From Liopterus haemorrhoidalis (Eukaryota; Arthropoda; Insecta; Coleoptera; Dytiscidae), in contig OZ020617.1 of assembly GCA_963971575.1 (NCBI GenBank), positions 19,801,403-19,865,402 of the forward strand: a stretch of DNA of 64,000 bases, in the 5' to 3' direction. A program made the translations under genes and the position numbers. Below the pieces are notes generated by a model. It searched no databases. It was not told where the DNA came from and saw only the letters and a list, made by a program, of their open reading frames with translations. Shown one piece after another: positions 1-11,071 of the stretch; the first letter of the stretch is position 1; each line of letters begins with the position of its first letter.

Positions 1-415
1 GATTTTTTGTGTCATTCTTAATACAAATTTCCCATTGATTTTATTATTTATTTATTTATTTTTTGTCATTAAAATATGTAAAAAAATATTTTTTTTTACA
101 ATTTTTCACCTAACTTCACCATGCTGTTATCATACAACTTGTAGATAATAGATGTGACTACACATCAGATTTTTGTGTAACTAAATTTACAACTAAATTC
201 AAATTGGAATTATGGACACTGTTCCCTAGTACAGCTGTCTTTAGGAACAGCATCTTCCCCTATGTCATTCGTTTCCATGGGATTCACTGTTTGAATTTTA
301 AATTTTTACACGCCAACGTAAAAAATTAAATAACCCGAGCCAGGTCCGTACTCGTGACAACTCAAAAGAACGAAAATCCCATTTAGTTCCGCCTAAATGT
401 TCGGAAGTGCCTGTA
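1..415. repeat. MITE-A fragment (right half)
   Basis: This is the right part of a non-autonomous TIR element that recurs at 34554-34960 and is split at 44659-46714. Shared landmarks are CATTCTTAATACAAATTTCC, then CATTTAGTTCCGCCTAA and a terminal GCCTGTA. The left half lies outside the window. No coding sequence is seen. The superfamily is unassigned. Confidence 0.75.
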
Positions 416-717
416 TGTTCTTTACTGTAGTACTAGCCAACTAGTTTCGCTCATTCGAGCTTTATCAAAATAAAATAGTAAAAAAATATATTTTTTCACC
501 ATTTTGTTTTCTGATAAGGTTTTACTATGTATTTTGATTTTATTACGAACATCAGATATGTTTTTATGTATTTTTTTTTTACTATTATATTATTATTTAT
601 CTTCATTCTGACTGTTGTTTATCTTCATATTTGTATATTCAAATTATAATTTTTTGTAGCTTTGATAATTCTCGAATGAATGAAACTAGTCAGCTAGCAC
701 TATGACAAAGAACATAC
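413..717. repeat. MITE-B, terminal inverted repeat element
   Basis: The ends form an imperfect inverted repeat of about 45 bp. The left end reads GTATGTTCTTTACTGTAGTA and the right end, complemented, reads GTATGTTCTTTGTCATAGTG. Both continue into CTAGTTTC and CATTCGAG. The interior is AT-rich and non-coding. It abuts the end of MITE-A. No transposase is present and the superfamily is unknown. Confidence 0.7.
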
Positions 718-1150
718 TCTACTTACTACGGGGGCTACCTTTTAAGTTTTTACAAAAACTAAGAAAGACATTTTTTTGGAACAAACTGTTTTGTAAATCG
801 CTGTTCAAGCATTTTTTGTTTGACATTGGGGAACAAAAAAAAAGTCGTTTACAAACTTTAGAAGCTAAAGAGCCAAATTCACCCTTTACGGCATCTGGAA
901 TCATTTTAAGGAGCCATAATTTTGTTTTAATACATAACTTTTTTCTGGCATCATGTAATGAGTAATACATAGACATGTTTTATTTCAGTCATTGGTATTA
1001 CCGAAACGCTGCATAAATATGCATGATAATAAATGAACTATTGCATAAATATTTTCTAAATTTTATTCCTTATCAACTTAATTTGAAGAGCCACACGAAC
1101 AACTCCAAAGAGCCGCTTAGGGCTCGCGAGCCGCGGTTTGCAGACCCCTG
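718..1150. mobile_element. Remnant ending in a hAT-like terminus
   Basis: The right end complements to CAGGGGTCTGCAAACCGCGG followed by CTCGCGAGCC. It ends at CAGACCCCTG at 1150. Termini of the form CAGGGGTC plus purine-rich GC sequence are typical of hAT transposons. The segment also has the 'GAGCCACACGAACAACTCC' type of subterminal sequence. The left end and any transposase are not visible, and the left limit is only where MITE-B stops. Confidence 0.5.
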
Positions 1151-1178
1151 CCTTACACCAATGAACACCAGTTTTTTT

Positions 1179-1564
1179 AAGCTTCGGTCAAATTATGCGG
1201 AATCCATCGGCAACAGATCTTTTTCACAGCTAAATGTTCATGCAAAATCGAATGTATTGCAGTCTGCGATATGCCAAAGGATGCCTCTATCTCACAGTAA
1301 GTTACATGCCGATTTTTCAATCATTTTGCTCACAGCATCCATGTTTTTTGAATCACAACCGATTTTGGTCAACTTTCACAAGATTCATCACTGACGGACG
1401 CACGACCACGACGAAATTGTGCAAACCAATTGAAAATAGTGTTTTCTGATGGTGCTTCCATTACTAAAAGTTGGACGAAGCGAATGTATGCATTGTTGTT
1501 GAGTTATTCCTTTACTAAAATCGTAAAAAATCATCCAACGAAAACCTTCACGAGTAATATCCAT
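1179..1564 (-). pseudogene. mariner transposase, N-terminal part
   Basis: Read on the minus strand from an ATG at 1564, this encodes the DNA-binding half of a mariner transposase. It starts MDITREGFRWMIFYDF and ends near WIPHNLTEA. The first helix-turn-helix, the F-R-R-G-R linker and the second helix-turn-helix (EIEASFGIS, ILHEHLAVKK) can be followed. At least one frameshift lies near codon 45-50 and an in-frame TGA follows the 'DESCES' region. The copy stops just before the catalytic domain, so no DDD residue is present. It is a dead fragment and is confidently mariner-type by family motifs. Confidence 0.8.
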
Positions 1565-1725
1565 TTTTTCACAAACTTATTTTTTAAAAGCTTACTGTCA
1601 ACAAACTACTGGGCCAATTTATATACAATAACAAATGTCAAATTTGACGAATACAGTAATGACACATTTCAATATTGCCATCTAGTGGTCGTTTGTAAAG
1701 ACATAAAAGTAACCCTCGTACGAGT

Positions 1726-1960
1726 ACTTGTGGGTAGACTAAGCAGCAATTCTCATGTGAGCAGGAGAATACTTCACCAGGACTTCGACTCTCTGATGGA
1801 AAAATCCCACCATGGAGGCAGGTTCAAAACAATCACGGCCTGAACGGGGTAGACTCAGTAAACTTTACTGTTAACCCAGAAATTGCTTTTCCGTCAAACC
1901 ACCAACGTGACAATATCATTCTAATACAACCCACAATGCATTAGTTAACTGAAAGCAGAG
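1726..1960 (+). repeat. Dispersed repeat alpha, copy 1
   Basis: About 200 bp match the segment at 62990-63290. Common blocks are AGCAGCAATTCTCATGTGAG, then CTTCGACT-CTGATGG, CCATGGAGGCAG, ACGGGGT, and a final CAAACCACC-CGTGACAATAT. It is locally more GC-rich than its surroundings. No TIR, tail or protein is recognised. It may be part of an unlisted retroelement or a low-copy family. Confidence 0.6.
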
Positions 1961-3501
1961 AATAAAGGTATAGGCATCAAATGTTAAATCTATTGAAACT
2001 GAAATGAGTTAGATTAGTTTGTCAGTTTTCTAACGACCGTAGAAAAAAACAAAAATAATGATAAGCAGGCTTCTGCTATTTTTCGCATACAATTTTGGAT
2101 CTATTTTGGAAAAGACACAATGAGGTATGCCGGATTTACGTTAGGCTATTAAACTGGATAGCTACTAGGTCTAGTAGCTAGTCCGTTCACTATACCGTGC
2201 CTTAACTAGGCTAGTAGGAGTTTACACCCTACACGGTACTATCCCGTGAACTGTTCTATCCCAAAACCAGGATAGTACGTGCATATACACAAATGCACTT
2301 TTCTTATACGGTTTGGCCGACAATAACCGAATAACGTAGACAGCGGATCCGCTTTCTTCAGTGTTTAGGCTAATTTTATTACTCCGACGTCGAGAAAGTT
2401 GACTTTTGACGATTTTTTTCATATCCTTGTCGCAATCGTATTAGGGGATCAAGAATCTTTAGTTTCACATATACTTACTTTACTTTATCTACCACTTTTG
2501 GCTGGTTTTGTTTTATTTGGGAGATGCGGTTTTTAACTCGAAAAGTTGCTTTTCCAGGATTTTCAGTTTTAATTGTTTTGCCCTAGTCGCAGGACGAGAT
2601 GAAATGAGTCATTTTTGTTTTGCGTTGGTAAGAACGGGTCAGTCGAACTTCCGACTGACTATCACTATTGGCTGATCAATATTGTCCTTAATGTTCTCTA
2701 CTGCATAGTGGTGGTTTAAATTTTCTGAGAAATCGCAAAATTTTAGACATTTTAGATATTTTTCAATATTTTTAGGGGTTGGAATGAACAAAATATACTC
2801 TCAGGGATAGGAGCGAGTTCGCCGAATGTATATGAGTCCTTTTAGACCGGATTTTCCATATCTTGTAAAGTAGTTTAATTTTTATAGTTGCGGTTACTAT
2901 TTTCTTAATATTTGAAAAACCTCTGTCATTGAAATGGTTATAATTATGAACAAAAGTAATAAAAACTACTTTTGCATATAAGGGTAAGTTCTGAAAAGGC
3001 AAAAAATCCCTTTTGCGTTTTAGTTATTGAAATAGCTACAAAAACCTTTCTACCTGTTAATAATATACTATTGTAAGTGTGTTATTTGCTATTTATTTTG
3101 AACCTGTTGTTTATATTTGTTAAGTAGGACAAGAGATAACTTCGACAGTGAAAAATGTAGTAGTGGGGGTAGGCTAGTAGGATAGTAGCTAGCCCGGTTG
3201 CCAATCCACTATTCTATCGCAACTACAAGTACTAGCACCAGTGCTAGTTCAATTTCAAGCATTTATCTTAGGACAATAGTTATTTTTGTCACTAGCATGT
3301 TAGCTAGTAATGCATTTACTAACATAATGTAAACGCACCATTGCATTGCATCTCTGCACTCTGCAGCAAACCCACTAAAAGCATTCACTGGTTACAGTCA
3401 ATTGGTCACAGTTTTCATGTATCTTAATTTTTTTTAAATTGATGTGAAGTGTGAATTTTCACACATTTCAGGGTTTCACGCTTCACGTTTCACGGTTTCA
3501 C
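1961..3501. other. Unassigned AT-rich stretch
   Basis: No gene or element was recognised here. A 13-bp inverted repeat around 2158-2187 (GGATAGCTACTAG / CTAGTAGCTAGTCC) could form a hairpin. CTAGTAGCTAG-type strings recur near 3175-3340. Short reading frames on both strands lack family motifs. Confidence 0.5.
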
Positions 3502-3524
3502 TGGACGCTAAGTAAACCGCAATA

Positions 3525-3822
3525 TTTGACAGAAAATGAAAGGGAGAAAAGAAAAAGTAATAGCGAGATTTAGACGGTAAAATGATAAGAGCGACAATAA
3601 ATTGATAGGTTCTGGATGAAAGAGGAAGAAACAACTTATTGATTATGTAAAGAAGGCCAGAAGAGAATTGAATATTTGTTCGAAGAATGTGGAAAAACAG
3701 GAAGAATAGCGGAAACGGGAAGGAAATTTTTGGGGGAAACAGGTAGGTGTATAAAAGGATAAAAAAAATTGGAATGCAGAAGAGAAAATATTAAGGAGAG
3801 AAGCTAACTATATTAATAAAAC
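3525..3822 (+). pseudogene. LINE ORF2 C-terminal fragment (arm 1)
   Basis: The translation resembles the C-terminus of the LINE at 48.47-53.5 kb, in the order IAR-L/F-R, N-E/D-, then a C-x2-C...H...C zinc-knuckle-like region (C-L-C-K-E-G, EYLFEECGK). Several frameshifts and stops break it. It supplies no enzyme. Its mirror image is 7027-7327. Confidence 0.65.
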
Positions 3823-4237
3823 ATTGATGTGAAGTGTGAATTTTCACACATTTCAGGGTTTCGCAGGTATTTAGTAAATGAATGATGTTTATTTGGGATG
3901 CCAAAACAAATTTTATGTTAAAATATTTTTTTGTTAATTTTAATTCGAATACCTAATACCATTATTTAGGTTTATAAATGTGTGCAGTATTTTTTTTTAT
4001 AGAGCAAAGTTCATTAAGAATTTGAAAATTGGGCCTATGGCTTCCATTGGTTGTTTTAAGTCATATGCTCCGCCCCTCTGGTTTCGTATACATGACACAT
4101 AGAATGAAAATATAACAATTCCGACTGGTTATTAAATTTACGCTATTAAAAATAAAATGCAACATTTGCCAAAATATAACTAGAATTTTGACAAAATAAT
4201 TTAAATATAATGAAAATGGAAAAAAAAAATTAAATTA

Positions 4238-4311
4238 TCTCCTATGCCTGGTAAGAACCATAGTTTGCTGCGTAACAAGCGAGCAAACTAACCATAAGAC
4301 CAGGAGACGCC
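4238..4311 (-). repeat. tRNA-Glu-like segment in family beta (degenerate)
   Basis: On the minus strand it has an A-box-like stretch (TGGTCTTATGGTTAG) and a B-box-like TGGTTCTTACC about 35 bases later. It lies at the same place as the clearer copies at 6538-6611 and 27048-27121. It is too degenerate for a functional tRNA and is best read as an internal RNA polymerase III-like relic. Confidence 0.5.
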
Positions 4312-4786
4312 TTCTAGTATAGTGTGTTACATAACCATAACTTTTGTACATCGTCAACCAAAAAACACAAAAAATGCGTTATTTTCCGAAAATATAATCT
4401 GATCAAAAATTCCTGTTGTATTATTCCAGTTCACACCAATGTACATTACTTAGAATTTTTTCAGATTTTTAGTTTACAGGGTGTAGGACAAATTTTTTTT
4501 TGCAAAATTTTAGCAAAAATCGCATTAAAATAATTTATTTTGTAAAAATAAAATTTTGACCGTTAATCCACGTACTATAGGTTTTCATTTGATACCTTAC
4601 TCAGAATTTAAAATGTATTTTTTTTCTATCACATATTTGTTTATATTATTAGGAGGATATGCTTTTATATGCTTTAGTATTTTTCCTGTGTGCGGGTCAA
4701 AGAGTTGTATAAGTATGCCAAATTTCAACTCTCTAGGTTTAGCCATTTGGCTACAATTTTTACCGAACAGACTGACAGATACACAC

Positions 4787-4787
<1 letters not shown>

Positions 4788-4859
<72 letters not shown>

Positions 4860-4861
4860 TA
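4788..4861. repeat. CAGA tetranucleotide microsatellite
   Basis: About 18 repeats of CAGA lie inside family beta. The same position holds shorter GTCT/CAGA runs in the copies at 5822-5853, 27550-27570 and 33220-33240. It belongs to the repeat family. The apparent open frames across it are repeat artefacts. Confidence 0.9.
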
Positions 4862-4921
4862 GACAAACAGACTGACGGTATAAGGGTTTTTTGGTCATAC
4901 CTACAAAATCCTAAAAATTAA

Positions 4922-5756
4922 CAAGTGGTTTTCTTGAAAGTATAAATAAATATATTAATTCACCATGAATAAATTTGATTTTTGATGAAATGATTTGGGA
5001 CAGTTATAAAGTACATGAGACAACTAAAATGTATTAAATTTTAAGTGTTATACTATGACATAACTTTTAGCAGTGTAGAAGTATGATCTAGAGTTCGGAA
5101 CTGTGAAACAGTCTGATATTTGAGTGACAATGATACTAGAACTTGAATACAAATAAGTTTGTAACTCTCTCGTGGATAACATTTGAAAAGGGAAACCATT
5201 AGCATTAGCGAAACATTTCGCATTTATCACATTTTACCCCATGCCTTGTCTTTGCCACGTACCAGTAATTAATATAATTATAATCTATGTCACACCTCAC
5301 GTTTCATGTTCGTGTGTAAGTAGCTCAGTTGCGGAACAAAAAGAAAAATATAAGGCCTTTGCTTTTGGGAAAAAGTCAGCTTCTTAATATTATCTTTTCT
5401 CATCTGTTACTTTGTGAGAATGTTCCTATTTCTCTCATAAATTAATGTCTAACGGTTTAATAGTTGGGCATAGCGTAAATAGTGTCTCAAATATGGATTG
5501 CAAAATTACCGGATTTTTATCTATTTGCTTATCTTAACCACGCGGTACCACATTCAATTCCCGGTGACAAAAATCATTCTCCCAATTTTTCTCCATCGGA
5601 AAGCGAAAGGCTCTCTACCGATGCATTTGACAATGAAAAATTTCCCAAAAATATATAAGTGGTCAGAACCCACAGTAGGCAGTGCCGTGACTAGACAGGG
5701 GTAACAGAAGCACAGGCCTGAGGCCCAGAAAGGAAAATAGCTCATCACTTGGATTT
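4922..5756. other. Spacer of the inverted duplication
   Basis: Single-copy-looking AT-rich sequence separates the two arms. No gene was recognised. A 60-codon minus frame and a 68-codon plus frame lack motifs or start context. Confidence 0.5.
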
Positions 5757-5983
5757 TAGAAGTGAGGACCTTTTTAGGGTTTTGTAGATATGACCAAAAC
5801 ACCCTTATACTGTCATTTTGTCGTCTGTCTGTCTGTCTACATGTCTGTTCGGTAAAAATTGTATCCAAACGGCTAAACTTAGAGTGTTGAAATTTGGCAT
5901 GCTTATACAACTTTTTGACTCGCACATATGTAAAATACTAAAACATATCCCCTAAAAATATAAACAAATATGTGCTCATTGAA

Positions 5984-6032
<49 letters not shown>

Positions 6033-6037
<5 letters not shown>

Positions 6038-6209
6038 TTTGAAGACGCACGGCGTAGTGCACTAGCCGCTGCCGCACATCTCCAGGGTCTGGGATGCGGC
6101 ATTGTGTATTTTCCCCGTCAGGTATTCGCGTATGACGTGCTACTTTGTGGTAAGCCTGAAGTGCAGTACCTGGCGGAGGATGGTTTAAAACCTAAACCAA
6201 TACCACCTA
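6033..6209. other. GC-rich insert between TA microsatellites
   Basis: About 175 bp, clearly richer in G and C than anything nearby, is bounded by (TA)n on both sides and absent from the sister arm. One plus-strand frame is open throughout, with pieces such as ALAAAAHLQGLGCG and EVQYLAEDGLKPKP. I do not recognise the protein. It could be a captured coding fragment or a small unlisted element. It has no TIR that I can see. Confidence 0.45.
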
Positions 6210-6537
6210 TATATATATATATATTAAATTCTGAGTAGGATATCAAATGAAAGCTTTTAGTACGAGGATTAACGATCAAAATTTAATTTTTGCAAAATAA
6301 ATTATTTTGAAGCGATTTTTGCCAAAATTGTGCAAAAAGAATTTTGTCCCACACCCTGTAGCCCAGATGGTTTAAACTAAAAATCTGAAAAACTTCTAAG
6401 TAACATACATTGGTGTGAACCGGACTAGTACAACAGGAATTTTTGATCAGATTATGTTTTCAAAACATAACGCATTTTTTGTGTTTTTTGGTTGACAATG
6501 TACAAAAATTATAGTTATGTAACACGTTACACTAGAA

Positions 6538-6611
6538 GGCGTATCCTGATGTAATGGTTATGGTGCTGGTCTCTTACCCAACATAATAAAGTTCGCTCCC
6601 GGCGAGAGGAG
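6538..6611 (+). repeat. tRNA-Glu-like segment in family beta, copy 2
   Basis: It contains an A-box-like TGATGTAATGGTTATGG, an anticodon-region-like GGTCTCTTACCC and a B-box-like AGTTCGCTCCC in tRNA spacing. Compared with tRNA-Glu(CTC) the arms no longer pair cleanly. It is a relic, not a gene. Confidence 0.6.
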
Positions 6612-7026
6612 ACAATTTTATTTTTTCTGTTTTTTTTTGCATTTTAATTTTGTTATTATATATAACAAAAAATATATTTTTTCCAAATTCTTTTTAAAAG
6701 CGTAAATTTATTAACCAGTGGAAATAGTTGAAATTATAATTTAAATCTATGTTTCAATGTACACGAAATCAGAGGGACGGAGCTTATGACTTATAACAAC
6801 CAATGGAAGCCATAGGCCCAATTTTCAAATTCTTAATGAACTTTGCTCTATAAAAAAAAAATACTGCACACATTTATAAACCTAAATAATGGTATTAGGT
6901 ATTCGAATTAAAATTAACAAAAAAATATTTTAACATAAAATTTGTTTTGGCATCCCAAATAAACATCATTCATTTACTAAATACCTGCGAAACCCTGAAA
7001 TGTGTGAAAATTCACCCTTCACATCA

Positions 7027-7327
7027 ATGTTTTATTAATATAGTTAGCTTCTCTCCTTAATATTTTCTCTTCTGCATTCCAATTTTTTTTATCCTTTTAT
7101 ACACCTACCTGTTTCCCCCAAAAATTTCCTTCTCGTTTCCGCTATTCTTCCTGTTTTTCCACATTCTTCGAACAAATATTCAATTCTCTTCTGGCCTTCT
7201 TTACATAATCAATAAGTTGTTTCTTCCTCTTTCATCCAGAACCTGTCAATTTATTGTCACTCTTATCATTTTACCATCTAAATCTCGCTATCACTTTTTC
7301 TTTTCTCTACTTTCATTTTCTGTCAAA
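7027..7327 (-). pseudogene. LINE ORF2 C-terminal fragment (arm 2)
   Basis: This is the inverted copy of 3525-3822, nearly identical apart from scattered substitutions. It has the same broken zinc-knuckle-like C-terminus of the LINE family present intact at 48.47-53.5 kb. It was duplicated together with the adjoining beta repeat. Confidence 0.65.
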
Positions 7328-7350
7328 TATTGCGGTTTACTTAGCGTCCA

Positions 7351-7867
7351 GGATTTTTCATATTTGCTTGTGAATCTTGATTATTTTTGTTTCCTGTTCC
7401 GTTTGTTGTATGCTAGTCATACGTTCTCTTACTTCTTATCCCAGTTCTTGCCCATTCATTCTTCGTAGCCTTAGCGCTGTTGTTCAGTAGCCACAGTATT
7501 CATATTTTTCTTTCTTTTCCTATCTCGAAAATAGCTTTCCTTGTAGAACCCTTTCTTCCATTTTTTTCCGCATTCATACAAATTTTTTTCGATATTTTAT
7601 GGTTTTTCTGACTGCCTTTTTTTATTTTCTTCAATTTTGCTGCTTCAAATGCAAGTAGTATTTGTGTATTAGTATGTTCATGACTAACCTCATTTTAAAT
7701 ATTTCATTTGTACTTTTGTTTCCTATTCTCTTGAAAAAAATTAAACTTTCACTAGATTTTTGATTCATATTGCCCTCATTTTATTTTTGTATTTTCACTC
7801 ACTTTTCACTTGATATTTGAATTTTTAGTCACCTTTCACTTGATTTTTAATTTTCACACTGCCGTCA
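7351..7867. other. Unassigned stretch with short degenerate repeats
   Basis: No gene was recognised. From 7745 to 7867 the phrase TTTTCACTTGATTTTTGA recurs about three times at roughly 45-base spacing, with variations. This suggests an old minisatellite next to the LINE tail. Confidence 0.4.
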
Positions 7868-8022
7868 CTTAATAATAATAATTTATTTTGCTAATATGTA
7901 CATACATTATATATAATACAGATAAATAAAAATATAATGTTATACATGTAGAGCAAGTCAAAAGTTAAAATTGGATACAAATATGACAGTAAATATAATA
8001 AAAATGTTTGTACATAACTATT

Positions 8023-10850
8023 TTAATTTACACAGTATTCATCCAAATCATACACACATTTCTCAATTAGAACACGTTTAACATTGTATTTGAATTCTCT
8101 GACAGATTTTATGTTTTTTAATTCTTCAGGCAATAAATTAAAGTATTTGCAGCAATTAAAATATGCTCCTTTTTGGTAACGAGACGAATTGTGAGACTTA
8201 GGAACAAGTAGATTTTTTTTCTTGTTGAGTATATATGATTATTTGTGGAGAAAAAAATCTTATTTTTGTAACAAAACATACACAGGGATAAAATGTATTC
8301 GGACGGGAGCGTCAATATCTCTAATTTTTTAAAAAACTCTCTACAAGAATCTCTATATTTGATAGAGATTGCTAGTATTCGTATAGCTGATTTTTGTAGT
8401 TGAAAAATGCGTTTCCATTCAGTTGATTGGCCCCAGTGTATTATATTAAATCTTAAGAGTGAATGGAAACAAGAAAAATATAATGTTCTCATCGTGTGCT
8501 CATTACAATGATTTCTCAGTGATCTTAACGCATAGAGACACGAGCTTAATCTTTGATCAAGATAATTAATATGAGCGGTTCAATTTATTTGAGAGTCCAT
8601 AGTGAGACCTAGCAGTTTTACATTCTCTGAAGTTTCAATTTCTTGACCATTGTAAATTAAGTTGTTGTCAGAATTTATTTTATTTTGAACTGATTTAAAT
8701 AAAACACAGTTTGTTTTATTTATATTTAAAGTTAATTTGTTTTTTTCGGTCCAACTGGATATGTTACTTAATACTGATTTAAAGTGTGAAGCTAATTCAT
8801 TACCGGTTTCGCACTTTAGAAGGAAGCTATTGTCATCTGCGAAAGAAGTTATTGTTAAATTTTTTATTTTGTTAAAATAATTGGGAAGATCGTTGGAGTA
8901 TAGTATGAATAAATTCGGACCAATTACACTGCCTTGTGGCACCCCTATTTCTAAGGGTTGATTTTTGGAGCGATATGTTTTATTATTAATTCGGACACTT
9001 GTATATTGGGATCTGTTCGACAGGTATGATTTGAACCATTCCAGGGCTTGACCTCGAATTCCGTATCGTTCCATTTTTGTCAGTAAAATGGTGTGATCGA
9101 CGCAGTCGAAGGCTTTACTTAAGTCTGCGAAGTTTCCTAACCCGGCTTTGCCCCCATCCACTATTTGCAAAATATCGTTGATGTAATTGAAAAGAGCTGT
9201 GTCCACTGATCTGTTTTTAATAAATCCATATTGAAGTGGAGACAGAATGTTATAAGTACTGAGGAATCTAATTAATTGTTTATTGACGACTGATTCTATT
9301 ATTTTTGAAAAGGGAGTTATTAACCTTATAGGTCTGTAGTTATTTATAATTGTCTTGCTTCCTTTCTTGTGTAGTGGCTTTACTAACTTAGTGTACATTT
9401 TAATTGTTCGGGAAAGATGCCTTGTTCAAATGAAAGATTTACAATATGTGCCAAAGGTACAGATATGTAGTGCTTACACACTTTAGTTAAATGATTTGTG
9501 AAGTTGTCATCCGCACTAAAATGGGAATTTTTTAGGTTTGAAATTGCATCACTTATATCATAATGAGAGACAGGTGATAGAAAAAAAGTGTTGGTCGACA
9601 GTGGAACATTGGATGTAATATAGTCGTAATCAATATCTTGATCAAAATTTGCCCGCATGTCTCTTGCTATAGAGGAAAAGAAGTTATTGAAAACATCCGC
9701 CATATTTTCATTAGACTTATCAGTTTCGAAATGAGAGAGATTATTGTCATCCGAAGCATTTTCCCTAACTTTATTGATAACATCCCACATTTTCCTATTT
9801 TTATTTGTCGAGTTGTTGATTAAATTACTGTTATAATTAATTTTAAGAGTTTGTAGTAAATTGTTGTATTTTTTATTTTGTTCGGCGTAAGCGTCTTATA
9901 AATAGGGAATTTTTGGGATAGTTCACGATATGCATTAACCTTGTTCCTAAGTTCACATGATTCATACGTTAACCAAGGGAGTCTATTTTTCCTACCCCTA
10001 TCAGCAGATGATCTTTTTCATGCGAAAACAGATGTTATAATAATAAGTGATTATGTTACTAAATGATTCATATGATTTTTGGGCACATTTATTATTTAAA
10101 ACTGCTTGCCAGTCCTCTGTTTCTAGAAAATCGTTAAATAGTTTTTTATTAGCAGTGGACAAATCTATTATGTTTCTTTGCATAGTATGGACTGGGTTAC
10201 TAATAATAATGTTAATTGATTGATTGCTATGATCAGAAATATTTAATTCTTTAACTATCGCGTTTTGAAATTGTATATTGCTTGATAAAATGAAATTGTC
10301 AAGACATGTTTTGGAGTTTTTGTGTATTCTAGTGGGGGTTTTAATTGTTAATTGTAAATTGTATGAACGTAAAATGTTGCAAAATTGTATTTTATTTCTA
10401 TCATTGTTCAAAATATCAATGTTAAAGTCGCCTCCTATCACAATCTGTTTCTCTAGTTTAAATAAATAATCTAACATTAAATTAAAATTTTCAAAGAAAG
10501 ATACAACATTTGCACCACTCGGTCTATAACAAGAGATAAATATAATACCATTAATTTCTACAGAGCAACATTCAATAATAAATGGGATATTATAATCAAA
10601 TATATTTTTATTTTCAGTGGCTGTCAGGCTAGATTTTGTATAAATAGCTACCTACCCCTCCATGTTTCCCTGCATTTCTACAATAAAAAGATTTTAGTTT
10701 GAAATTTTGTATGTAGCAATATTTTATTTCATCCTCGCAATGCCAGTGTTCAGTAATAAATAGGACATCCGGATCGGAACTTTGAATAGCAACTTCTAAT
10801 TTATTTATTTTATTTTTTAAAGATTGTATATTTTGATGTAAAATTTTAAT
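8023..10850 (-). pseudogene. LINE ORF2: AP endonuclease and reverse transcriptase
   Basis: The domains run from the right end. Endonuclease: ILHQNIQSLKNKI near 10848, LFITEHWH, GGDFNIDIL near 10440 and a NISDHS motif. Then a linker region. Reverse transcriptase: HKKGSKTIINNYRPI, LSKAFDCVDH, GVPQGSVIGPNLF, FADD (canonical F/YADD), LGLTMD. Then a C-terminus with WGQSTEW, NLLPEEL and a stop near 8023. It nicks target DNA and primes reverse transcription in this family. Breaks are visible near 10650 (frameshift in the endonuclease), 9890, 9390 (between the thumb-proximal and RT frames) and 8580-8500. It cannot make one protein. Confidence 0.85.
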
Positions 10851-11071
10851 TTTTAATTTTGTTTTGAATTTATTTTTGATGTTTTTTTGATTTGACGATG
10901 CTCTAAAAAATTATTCGTGTTTACATAATCAATTTCTGAGGAATGATTTGAAGTCGGTGGTTTAGTATTATTTATTTCTTGTTGGGTGTTTATTTCGCCG
11001 CTTGATATGATAAATTCATTCGTATGATGGACTGTTTTACGCAAATGTTTATTTTCTGAAAATTCACAATT

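Larger units (their letters stand above)
3823..4921 (+). repeat. Repeat family beta, copy 1
   Basis: The element starts with a small palindrome (GTGTGAATTTTCACAC) and CAGGGTTT-GCAGGTAT. It ends with AGGGTTTTTTGGTCATACCT and ACAAAATCCT. The two ends are therefore related by an inverted AGGGTTTTGYAGGTAT motif. Internally it has a conserved GCCTATGGCTTCCATTGGTT block, a tRNA-Glu-like segment on the minus strand and a CAGA microsatellite. Other copies are at 5757-7026, 26615-27620, 33172-36430 (split) and 54603-54648. No protein is encoded. The element class is not known to me. Confidence 0.8.
5757..7026 (-). repeat. Repeat family beta, copy 2
   Basis: This is the reverse-complement partner of copy 1. 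It shows the same ends (TTTTTAGGGTTTTGTAGATA at the right-hand end of the family, and GTGTGAAAATTCAC near 7008). It is longer than copy 1 because a GC-rich segment flanked by TA runs lies at 5990-6222. The ordering of internal blocks is otherwise collinear with copy 1. Confidence 0.8.
3502..7350. repeat. Large inverted duplication with two long arms
   Basis: The sequence from 3502 (TGGACGCTAAGTAAACCGC) to about 4921 returns in reverse complement from 7350 back to about 5757. Each arm holds a LINE C-terminal fragment followed by a copy of repeat family beta. Both arms share the LINE-repeat junction at ATTGATGTGAAG, so the composite unit was duplicated as a block. It does not look like two independent insertions. 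The spacer is 4922-5756. Arm 2 carries an extra GC-rich insert at 6033-6209. Confidence 0.8.

Noticed and set aside
702..965. Overlapping 85-87-codon frames on both strands
   Set aside because: AT-rich chance frames in a TE remnant with no motif. Both strands are equally open.
4690..4875. Asp-Arg-Gln-Thr repeat protein
   Set aside because: It is the translation of the CAGA microsatellite. The same holds for the CLSV frames on the other strand and the repeats near 21050 and 38950.
5990..6032. Ile-Tyr repeat signal peptide
   Set aside because: This is translated (TA)n ahead of the GC-rich insert, not a real N-terminus.
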